Shown here: piece by piece, positions 13,390 through 19,253 of the stretch
Numbering within the stretch: position 1 is the stretch's first letter
Layout of the letters: each line of letters opens with the position of its first letter
Assembly (NCBI GenBank): GCA_023423795.1
Contig: JAFAEX010000255.1
Coordinates: forward strand, 1-19,253
Direction: 5' to 3'
Source: Chloroflexota bacterium
Lineage (GTDB): Bacteria; Chloroflexota; Chloroflexia; Thermomicrobiales; UBA6265
DNA: 19,253 bases
Position numbers and translations under genes: made by a program
Notes under the pieces: model-generated
What the model was told of the DNA's origin: nothing
Seen by the model: the letters and a program-made list of their open reading frames with translations, nothing else
Databases searched by the model: none

Positions 13390-15567
13390 ATGGTGCACAT
13401 CGCGACGCGCCCGCAACTGGAACTGCCGGAACCCATCCGCCGGCTCGACGAGTTGGGGTCCAACCTCTGGTGGTCCTGGCACCCGGACGCCGCGTGGCTG
13501 TATCGCAGCCTCGACCCGATCCTGTGGGACACGGTCGAGCAGAACCCTGTCCTGTTCCTGCGCTACGTCAACCACGGGCTGCTGGAGCGGGCCGCGGAGG
13601 ACGCGCGCTACGTCGAGGTCTACGACCGGGTGATGGCCCGGTTCGACGAGATGGTCCGCTCCGACGACCCCGGCTGCTGGGTTGGCCGCCACGAGCCGAG
13701 CCTGCTGCGCAAGCCGGTCGCCTACTTCTCGGCGGAATTCGGGCTGCACCCGGCGCTGCCGATCTACTCCGGCGGGCTCGGCGTGCTCGCCGGCGACCAC
13801 GTCAAGACCGCGAGCGACCTCGGGTTGCCGCTGTACGCGGTATCGCTGCTGTACCGGCAGGGGTACTTGCGGCAGCGGCTGAGCCACGACGGCTGGCAGC
13901 AGGACGTGCCGGCCAACCTCGAACCGTGGGCCGAGCCGACGACGCTGATGCTGGGGCCGGATGAGCGGCCGCGCATCGTCGAGGTCGCGTTTGACGACCC
14001 GGCCAACCCGGTGAAACTGGCGATCTGGCGGGTGCAGGTCGGGCGGGTGCCGCTGTTCCTGCTGGACGCCGACGTGGACGGCAACCCGGACTGGACGCGG
14101 ACGATCTCGGCCCGCCTCTACGGCGGGGACCGCGAGCACCGGCTGCGGCAGGAGATGTTCCTCGGCATCGGCGGCGTGCGCGCGCTGCGGGCGGTCGGAC
14201 TGGAGCCGGCCTACTGGCACGCAAACGAGGGCCACGCCGCGTTCTCGATGCTGGAGCGGGTGCGCGAACTGGTGGCGACCGGGGTGTCGTTCGACGAGGC
14301 GGCCGAGCGGGTGCGCGAATCGACGGTCTTCACTTCGCACACGCCGGTGCCGGCAGGCCACGACGTGTTTTCGCCGGACCTGATCGACCGCTACTTCTGG
14401 CACTACTGGGGCCAGCTCGGGATCGACCGGGAGGCGTTCTTCGCGCTGGGACAGCACGGGCATTCGCCCGATTTCAACATGACCGCGCTCTCGATGCGGC
14501 TGTCGGCCTGGCGCAACGCGGTCAGCGAGAAGCACGGCGACGTGACGCGCACGATGTGGCACGACATCTGGCCGGGGGTGCCGGCCGAGGACGCGCCGAT
14601 CACCCACATCACGAACGGCGTCCACCTGCCGACCTGGATTTCGGCCCGCGAACAGGACCTGCTCGACCGCTACCTGCCGGCCGACTGGCGGGAGCGGCAG
14701 GACGACCCCGAGGTCTGGTCCGGGGTGCTGGAGATCCCGGACGAGGACCTGTGGCGGCTGCACTTCGACGGCAAGAACGAACTGCTGGAGTACCTGCGTG
14801 AGTACACCCGGCGGCGCTGGGCCGGCGGCGAGATGGACCCCGGGCAAGTCGTCGCGGCCGGGCCGTTCCTGGAGCCAGAGGTGCTGACGATCGGGTTCGC
14901 GCGGCGGTTCGCGACCTACAAGCGGGCGACGCTGCTGTTCACCGACATCGACCGGCTGGCGCGCATCGTCAACAACCCGCTGAAGCCGGTGCAGGTGATC
15001 TTCGCCGGCAAGGCGCACCCGGCCGACGACGGCGGCAAGAAACTGATCCAGGAGATCTTCTGGAAGGCGCGCGACCCGCGGCTGAACGGGCGGATCGCCT
15101 TCGCCGAGAACTACGACATGGCGCTGGCGGCCAAGCTCTATGCCGGGGTTGATGTCTGGCTGAACAACCCGCGCGCGCCGCTGGAAGCGTCCGGCACCAG
15201 CGGGATGAAGGCGGCGGCCAACGGCGCGCCGAACCTGAGCATCCTTGATGGCTGGTGGATCGAGGGCTGGGACGGGAAGAACGGCAACGGCTGGGGCATC
15301 CACCCGTTCGTGGGCGACGAGGCGCGGCAGGACCACGCCGAGGCCCAGGCCATCTACGACCTGCTGGAGCACGAGGTCGTGCCGCGCTACTACGACGACC
15401 GCGACCACAACGGCGTGCCCACCGCGTGGGTGCGCACGATGAAGGAGGCGATCCGCACCAACGCGCCGGCCTTCAGCGCGCAGCGGATGGTCGTCGATTA
15501 CGTGCGCAAACTCTACCTGCCGGCCTCGCTCGGGGCGGAGCGGGTCGCGGGCGTGCTCGGCGGCTGA
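13390..15567 (+). CDS. glgP: Alpha-glucan (glycogen/maltodextrin) phosphorylase, short type
   Basis: This 725-residue PLP enzyme releases glucose 1-phosphate from alpha-1,4-glucans. It belongs to the short phosphorylase branch (TIGR02094) found in archaea and thermophilic bacteria: ELGSNLWWSWHPDA at the N-terminus, YFSAEFGLHPALPIYSGGLG, HANEGHAAF with His277, FTSHTPVPAGHD, ITNGVHLPTW and TIGFARRFATYKR. The PLP-binding Lys607 is in EASGTSGMKAAANG, and the closing landmark is ILDGWWIEG. All key motifs are intact and the length is as expected. ATG 13390 is preceded by GAGGAG (13373-13378) at 11 bases; the frame is open to 13243 but the added part has no family similarity. No other glycogen gene is nearby. 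The minus-strand permease pseudogene overlaps its last 55 bases. Confidence 0.95.
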   Translation: MVHIATRPQLELPEPIRRLDELGSNLWWSWHPDAAWLYRSLDPILWDTVEQNPVLFLRYVNHGLLERAAEDARYVEVYDRVMARFDEMVRSDDPGCWVGRHEPSLLRKPVAYFSAEFGLHPALPIYSGGLGVLAGDHVKTASDLGLPLYAVSLLYRQGYLRQRLSHDGWQQDVPANLEPWAEPTTLMLGPDERPRIVEVAFDDPANPVKLAIWRVQVGRVPLFLLDADVDGNPDWTRTISARLYGGDREHRLRQEMFLGIGGVRALRAVGLEPAYWHANEGHAAFSMLERVRELVATGVSFDEAAERVRESTVFTSHTPVPAGHDVFSPDLIDRYFWHYWGQLGIDREAFFALGQHGHSPDFNMTALSMRLSAWRNAVSEKHGDVTRTMWHDIWPGVPAEDAPITHITNGVHLPTWISAREQDLLDRYLPADWRERQDDPEVWSGVLEIPDEDLWRLHFDGKNELLEYLREYTRRRWAGGEMDPGQVVAAGPFLEPEVLTIGFARRFATYKRATLLFTDIDRLARIVNNPLKPVQVIFAGKAHPADDGGKKLIQEIFWKARDPRLNGRIAFAENYDMALAAKLYAGVDVWLNNPRAPLEASGTSGMKAAANGAPNLSILDGWWIEGWDGKNGNGWGIHPFVGDEARQDHAEAQAIYDLLEHEVVPRYYDDRDHNGVPTAWVRTMKEAIRTNAPAFSAQRMVVDYVRKLYLPASLGAERVAGVLGG

Positions 15568-16608
15568 GCCCCGGCGGACATGGCCGGTGGCGCCGGGTCG
15601 GGCCGCTCGCGCAGGCGGACGCGGAAAAAGTCGAAGAGCACGCGGACGACGACCAGCGCGGGCACCGCGAGCGCGGCCCCGAGCAGGCCGAAGGCTTGCC
15701 CGTCCCAGAGGACGGTGAGCAGCACGAGGATGGGATGGGCGTGGACGGCTTCGCCCTGGATCTTCGGGGTGAGGATGTTGCCCTCGATCTGCTGGACGAC
15801 GAGGTAGACCAGCACGGTCAGCACGGCGGTCCCCGGCGAGACGGTGAGAACGAGCAGGACGGCGGGAATCGCGCCGAGCCACGCGCCGAGGTAGGGGATG
15901 ACCGAGGTGACGGCGACGACCATGCCGAGCAGGATGGGGTAGGGGACGCCGGGCACCCAGAGCGCGACGAGGACCAGCGCGCCCTCGATGGCGGCCTGGA
16001 TGAGGACGCCGCCGAGGTAGCGCGCGATCGGAAACCTCGAACTGGTCCCAGAGCGCGGCGGCGTCCCGGCGGTGGCGGGCGAGGGCGATGGCGGCGTCGC
16101 GCGCCCGGGCCGGGTCGCCGGCCAGCGAGACGGCGATGAAGAGGACGCCGAAGACCTGGATGAAGAAGCCGATCGCGCTGCCCGCCGCGCCGAGCAGGCG
16201 GGCCAGCAGGTCGGCCGCGAGGTGGCGGACCCAGTTGCCCAATCTCTGACCGAGCCGTTCCGACAGCGCGGGGCCGGTGGTCGGCAGCAGCCCGCGCTCG
16301 CGCAGCGGCTCGATCGCGCGGCGCAGCAGGGCGTCGAGGTCGGCCTGGATGCCGGGCCAGGCCACGACCAGCGCCGACAACTGGTCGATCGGCAGGGGGA
16401 CGAGGACGGAGACGCCGAGCACGATGACGCCGAGCGCGGCCAGCAGCGACAGCGCGATCGCGAGTTTGCGCGGCATCACGCGGGACAGTCAGCCGACCGG
16501 GTAGGAGAGGACCAGCGCCAGCGCGACGCCGCCGAGGGCGACGCCGCCGACGTTGGGAACCAAGACCGGCACGGCGACCGGGACCAGCCGCTGGAAGAGC
16601 TCGAACAT
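15513..16608 (-). pseudogene. AI-2E family (PerM-like) permease, broken by a stop and a frameshift
   Basis: Three consecutive pieces form one AI-2E-type permease of about 364 residues. Piece 1 starts at ATG 16608 with AAAGGG 7 bases upstream and holds the first TM segment; it ends VALALVLSYPVG at TGA 16491-16489. Piece 2 continues in the same frame as LSRVMPRKLAIALSLLA, where the family often has a Trp at the stop position. It runs to LWDQFE near 16035, where the frame shifts by one base. Piece 3 continues ARYLGGVLIQAAIEGALVL, then PYPILLGMVVAVTSVIPYLG and PKIQGEAVHAHPILVLL, the signature family core, to the stop at 15513. The total of 1,096 bases is 3n+1, fitting one inserted base. The family exports small molecules or exchanges ions. 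Confidence 0.85.
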
Positions 16609-16717
16609 CGGCTGCCCTTTCCGAGACAACCCGGTCGTCCCGTCCCTGGGGCGTGCGGTTGGTGGGGCCCGAACCACCCCTGCCTGGGCAGCCGATGCCA
16701 GAGATCCGGGCAACCGG

Positions 16718-17218
16718 TCAGGCCGGCTCGCCGGCGGATTGGCCGAGGACGGCGCGCAGGCGCGCTTCGGCGTCGTCCGGCATGGTGGTGCGGATGACCG
16801 GCCCGCCGTGGACCTGGAGTTCGGCGAGCACCCGGTCCGGGTCGGCCGAGCGGACGACCATGACGGCGGCGGCGGTGCCGGGCTGCATCTGGTCGCCGAC
16901 GAGCCGGGCGAAGCGATCGACGTGCCGGATGTCGGTCATCTTGCCGCTCAGCGCGCCGCTGGCGGCCCCGAAGATGGCGCCGAGGACCGGGGCGGCGATG
17001 ATCGTCCCCAGCAACGCGCCGATCAGCAGGCCGCCGGTTGCGCCGACGCCGGTGCGGCTGATCGCGCCTTCGACCTCGAACCGGACCTGCGCGTCCTTGC
17101 GGAGGATGGTGGCGCCCTCGAGGTCGATGGAGCCGGTGCTGACGAGCCGGTCGAGGGTGTCGAGCACGAGGGATGCCTGCGGCAGGTTCGGATAGGCGAT
17201 GGCGATGACCTGGCTCAT
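16718..17218 (-). CDS. DUF1269 family membrane-associated protein
   Basis: This 166-residue protein matches the DUF1269 family. The N-terminal half (SQVIAIAYPNLPQASLVLDT, then EGATILRKDAQVRFEVE) is ferredoxin-like. A glycine-zipper membrane hairpin spans residues 59-93 (GATGGLLIGALLGTIIAAPV and GAIFGAASGALSG). The C-terminal half repeats the soluble fold (GTAAAVMVVRSADPDRVLAEL). Family members are often described as general-stress or membrane proteins without known biochemistry. The start at 17218 is set by the conserved first strand; the ribosome binding site is weak (GGGAC). It lies upstream of, and in the same orientation as, the broken permease (109-base gap), and is divergent from the LppX-like gene. 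Confidence 0.85.
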   Translation of the reverse strand: MSQVIAIAYPNLPQASLVLDTLDRLVSTGSIDLEGATILRKDAQVRFEVEGAISRTGVGATGGLLIGALLGTIIAAPVLGAIFGAASGALSGKMTDIRHVDRFARLVGDQMQPGTAAAVMVVRSADPDRVLAELQVHGGPVIRTTMPDDAEARLRAVLGQSAGEPA

Positions 17219-17240
17219 CAGGACTGTCCCGAATCCCGGC

Positions 17241-17264
17241 GCGGCCGCGGCGATTCGCGGCCGC
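17241..17264. repeat. 9-bp stem hairpin in the DUF1269 leader
   Basis: GCGGCCGCG and CGCGGCCGC are perfect inverted arms around a 6-base loop, 23-46 bases upstream of the DUF1269 start. At this GC content a few such stems are expected by chance, so a role is uncertain. Confidence 0.3.
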
Positions 17265-17402
17265 CATTCGAAGGCGCCGACATACGTCGCGTGCCGGGGG
17301 CGGCCGCCGTCGCGTTCCGCTGCGCAGGCGGGTGGACGGAGGCCCGCCGCGGGCCGATGATACCGGGCAACGTCAGCCCGCGCTGCTTCGCCGGAGGGAC
17401 CG

Positions 17403-18185
17403 ATGTCCGCCGCCACGCCGATGCTCCACCGTCGCCGGTTGCTGGCGAGCGCCGCCGCGCTGCCGCTCGCCGGGTCTCTCCACCGCGCCGCCGCGCAGGA
17501 GGCCGACGCCGCCGCGCTGCTGTCGCGGGCGGCGGATGTGATGGCCGATCTGCGCTCGTTCCACTTCGAACTGTCCACGCCGCAGGGCGAGACGGCGGTG
17601 ATGGAGACGCTGGTGCTGGAGCGCGTCGAGGGGGACGTGCTGCGGCCGGACCGCTACCGGGCGGCGGTGGAGGCGCGGGCGGCGATGCTCGACCTGTCGC
17701 TGGAGGTGATCGGGGTCGGGGACCGCGTCTGGATTTCCGACCCGACGTCGGCGACCGGCGGCTTTTTCGAGGTGCCGCTGGACGAGACGACTTCGCCGCA
17801 GGAGCGGTTGCGGCTGGCCAACCTGCTCAACCCGGACGTGCTGTGGCTGGCGGCGCTGTCGCTGGTGACGGAGCAGGAGATTCTGGGCGAGAACACGATC
17901 GACGGCGAGCCGGTGACGCGGGTGGACGGGGTGCTGGACCTGTCGCGGATCGCGGCGTTCGCGCCGGCCGAGGCGGACGAGGCGGCGGTGGCGTTGCCGT
18001 CGTTGCCGGTGTCGGTGTGGCTGACGGAGAGTGGCCACCTGCGGCGGCTGGAGGCGGAGGGCGCGATCCTCGAAGGCGAAGCGCCGGACGTGGTGCGGCG
18101 GCTGGACCTGACGCGTTTCGACGAGCCGGTGACGATCGAACCGCCGGCGGACGTGCGCGAACCGGCATTCGACGGGATGGGCTAA
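17403..18185 (+). CDS. Exported LppX/LprAFG-like protein (DUF1396 type)
   Basis: This 260-residue protein has an arginine-rich, Tat-like leader, LHRRRLLASAAALPLAGSLH (residues 8-27), cleaved near RAAAQEAD. There is no lipobox Cys, unlike the mycobacterial lipoproteins LppX and LprG. The mature start, AALLSRAADVMADLRSFHFE (37-56), is the hallmark of the family, followed by antiparallel strands and EPVTRVDGVLDLSRI. The fold is a half-barrel with a lipid-binding cavity in known members; lipid binding or transport outside the membrane is inferred. GGAGGG (17393-17398) lies 4 bases before the ATG. It converges on the cupredoxin gene across a repeat cluster. Confidence 0.8.
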   Translation: MSAATPMLHRRRLLASAAALPLAGSLHRAAAQEADAAALLSRAADVMADLRSFHFELSTPQGETAVMETLVLERVEGDVLRPDRYRAAVEARAAMLDLSLEVIGVGDRVWISDPTSATGGFFEVPLDETTSPQERLRLANLLNPDVLWLAALSLVTEQEILGENTIDGEPVTRVDGVLDLSRIAAFAPAEADEAAVALPSLPVSVWLTESGHLRRLEAEGAILEGEAPDVVRRLDLTRFDEPVTIEPPADVREPAFDGMG

Positions 18186-18242
18186 GCGGGCGGGCTCCAA
18201 CGTTGGTTGTCGTAGCTGTTCGGGCGTCGGCGGAGCGGACGT

Positions 18243-18531
18243 GATGATGGCGGTTGCCCCATTGAGCCGGCCACGGGGACGCCCGGGGTTGATGGCGTTT
18301 GGCAAAATAATCCGGGCATCGCGCCCGCCGCTGGGCCGGTAGCTGAATCAGATAAGCAGACGCCATCATCCTCGGGCGGGCGTGGGCGGTGGCCGCATTT
18401 TTGTGGCAACCGCCATCATCGCACTCGCCGCCGGGCCGGTATCCGGATCAAATAGGCAACCGCCATTGTCCCTGGCGGGCGTCTCCCGATGGCCGTGATG
18501 CGTCCGAACCGCGGTGACGGAGCCTATTTGA
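18243..18531. repeat. Cluster of intergenic repeat units (about 50/100-bp spacing)
   Basis: Between the convergent LppX-like and cupredoxin genes, GGCAACCGCCATCATC (18405-18420) has a perfect inverted copy at 18243-18258 and near copies at 18355-18369 and 18456-18470, about 50 bp apart. The blocks at 18328-18370 and 18428-18470 are direct copies exactly 100 bp apart (about 33 of 43 bases alike), sharing GGGCCGGTA and GCGGGCG landmarks. TCAAATAGGC (18448-18457) has a perfect inverted partner, GCCTATTTGA (18522-18531), which includes the cupredoxin stop codon. No protein is encoded here. The cluster may include a terminator. Confidence 0.8.
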
Positions 18532-18931
18532 CCGTCAGTTCGCCGACCATGCCGGCGGTGGCGTGGCCGTAGACGGCGCAGTAGAAGCGGTAGGTGCCCG
18601 GCGGGGCGTTGACCACGACGTGCTGCTCGGCGCCGGGCGCGACGTAGACGTCGATGCCGAGGGCGTCGATCGTGAAACTGTGCAGCGCCTTGCCCTCGTT
18701 CGGCAGGTCGAGGGTGACGTCGGCGTTGGCCGGGATGGTCAGCCCGTCCGGGTCGAAGTAGATGTCGCGGGAGATGACCGCCGTCGTGGCCGCGAGCGGG
18801 GTTGAGGCGGGCGTCGCGGCAATGGGTGTCGCCCCGTTGGGCGCGGGTCCGGCGGTGGACGGCGTTCCCCAGCCGACGAAGGCCACGATGGCCAGCATCA
18901 GGCACACGATTCCCAATCCGTGCCGTGGCAT
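18524..18931 (-). CDS. Secreted or membrane-anchored cupredoxin (blue copper protein)
   Basis: This 135-residue protein has an N-terminal hydrophobic segment, LGIVCLMLAIVAFVGW (6-21), a Thr/Pro/Ala-rich linker (to about 50), and a plastocyanin-like domain. The type 1 copper ligands are all present: His84 in KALHSFTID, Cys118, His123 and Met128 in FYCAVYGHATAGM. GTYRFYC before the Cys is typical. It likely carries electrons or binds copper outside the membrane. ATG 18931 has GGGGAAG 4-5 bases upstream. Its stop codon lies inside a repeat arm of the intergenic cluster. A cytochrome oxidase or denitrification partner is not in the window, so the electron partner is unknown. Confidence 0.88.
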   Translation of the reverse strand: MPRHGLGIVCLMLAIVAFVGWGTPSTAGPAPNGATPIAATPASTPLAATTAVISRDIYFDPDGLTIPANADVTLDLPNEGKALHSFTIDALGIDVYVAPGAEQHVVVNAPPGTYRFYCAVYGHATAGMVGELTVK

Positions 18932-18971
18932 CGGTCTTCCCCGCGATCGCGCGTTCCCCTCGCGGCCGCAA

Positions 18972-18978
18972 AAGGTAC
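18972..18978 (-). promoter_or_regulatory. Candidate -10 element (GTACCTT) for the cupredoxin gene
   Basis: On the minus strand GTACCTTTT lies about 41 bases upstream of ATG 18931, in GC-rich surroundings. It fits the G-TAnnnT pattern seen before other genes in this window. No -35 is evident. Confidence 0.35.
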
Positions 18979-19011
18979 GGCGCGGCGGGCCTCAACGCAA
19001 GCCGCCGGGCA

Positions 19012-19091
19012 ATGAAGCATCCGTGAAGGAACCCGGGGAGCCCGCGGAAGAAATGGGGGAAACCTGCCTTCAGGGCAGGATGAGCGTTGAA
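19012..19091 (+). mobile_element. Solitary IS200/IS605-type right end (tnpB tail / omega-RNA scaffold remnant)
   Basis: One frame reads NEASVKEPGEPAEEMGETC, resembling the VK(Q)EP tails of TnpB proteins whose 3' end overlaps the omega RNA. It is followed by the hairpin CCTGCC, TTCAG, GGCAGG (19063-19079) and then GATGAGCGTTGAA (to 19091). This order, a GGGGAAACC run, a subterminal hairpin, then a short GATG...TTGAA tail, matches right ends of IS605/IS1341-like elements as I remember them. No tnpA or tnpB body is present; the cupredoxin promoter region lies directly upstream. It is probably a fossil or a non-autonomous piece. The call rests on pattern memory, not on a database match. Confidence 0.5.
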
Positions 19092-19141
19092 GCATGCCCT
19101 CCTGGATCTCGTCCTGAGACCCTGCCAGCGCCTGCCCAATC

Positions 19142-19176
19142 CGTCATCCCGGGCCTGCCGAGGGACCTCGTGCGTG
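19142..19176 (+). repeat. GTCATCCCGGGC...GAGGGACCTCGTGCGTG intergenic repeat
   Basis: GTCATCCC, then GCCGAGGGA and CCTCGTGCGTG, looks like a diverged copy of a palindromic repeat recurring in intergenic regions of related high-GC genomes (from memory). A related hairpin using GTCATCCC/GGGATGAC is at 9456-9504. Confidence 0.4.
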
Positions 19177-19227
19177 ATACGGAATCCGGCCGGTCGCTTC
19201 CGTTTCGCCCGCCCGCGACGCCGTGCG

Positions 19228-19253
19228 GTCGTAGGGGAGGGACCCGTGCCCTC
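19228..19253 (+). repeat. GTAGGGGAGGG... repeat arm cut by the window edge
   Basis: GTAGGGGAGGGACCCGTGCC followed by CTC shows GAGGG paired with CCCTC and would extend into a longer hairpin if the next bases are C. It resembles a widespread intergenic hairpin repeat in Chloroflexota (recollection). The stretch 19092-19253 holds no gene. Confidence 0.3.

Noticed and set aside
13336..16479. 1,047-residue minus-strand frame opposite the phosphorylase
   Set aside because: Only its first ~150 residues are real, being part of the broken permease; the rest is the antisense shadow of the phosphorylase.
16489..16491. TGA read as Trp or selenocysteine
   Set aside because: TGA is the ordinary stop of several genes here, and the same permease also carries a frameshift, so decay or sequence error is simpler.
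16489..16608. Independent 39-residue membrane microprotein ending at TGA 16489
   Set aside because: It continues in the same frame into the rest of the permease, and its TM segment is the expected first helix of that family.
18355..18471. Degenerate CRISPR from the ~50-bp spacing
   Set aside because: The intervening segments are themselves repeated at 100 bp, copies also occur inverted, and no cas gene is present.
18802..19026. Small plus-strand frame ending AMKHP, considered as a tnpB C-terminus
   Set aside because: Most of it is antisense to the cupredoxin leader; the neighbouring frame with VKEP fits a TnpB tail better.

Overview
The window is about 70% GC. Coding strands alternate every gene or two, and most starts carry GGAGG-type ribosome binding sites. 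The gene families (tandem Uma2 proteins, an F420-type LLM oxidoreductase, HAF-repeat and LppX-like exported proteins with arginine-rich leaders, a short-type alpha-glucan phosphorylase) and the many intergenic hairpin repeats suggest a Chloroflexota bacterium, perhaps Thermomicrobia-like. This is inference from gene content; no rRNA or tRNA is present. TGA is a frequent normal stop codon.

Layout. 1-1790: the start of a divergent, probably TetR-type regulator, a shared promoter/operator region with a perfect 20-bp palindrome, and a 14-TM DHA2 drug exporter. 1796-1960: an inverted element made of 7-bp units. 1983-3104: an MGT-family glycosyltransferase. 3118-3612 (minus): an exported SnoaL-like protein with a hairpin-rich upstream region. 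4184-5431: an MFS_3-type exporter. 5535-6170 (minus): a HAD phosphatase. 6257-7394: two tandem Uma2 proteins. 7405-8406 (minus): an LLM oxidoreductase. 8421-8570: a second 7-bp-unit inverted element in a divergent promoter region. 8622-9407: a DUF2786 protein. 9602-10714 (minus): a HAF-repeat protein. 11007-11588: a LOG-family phosphoribohydrolase. 11849-12229 (minus): an unknown small protein. 12411-12761 (minus): a SnoaL-like remnant. 13390-15567: alpha-glucan phosphorylase. 15513-16608 (minus): an AI-2E-type permease broken by an in-frame TGA and a frameshift. 16718-17218 (minus): DUF1269. 17403-18185: an LppX-like exported protein. 18243-18531: an intergenic repeat cluster. 18524-18931 (minus): a cupredoxin. 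19012-19253: a pile-up of mobile-element and repeat remnants, including what looks like a solitary IS200/IS605 right end.

The genes do not form one pathway. The coherent units are the regulator/operator/exporter module and the Uma2 pair. Transport and detoxification genes are frequent (two exporters, a glycosyltransferase, an oxidoreductase, two SnoaL-like proteins). I found no defence island, CRISPR array or biosynthetic cluster. The least explained material is non-coding: the two heptad elements, the 50/100-bp repeat cluster and the solitary right end.
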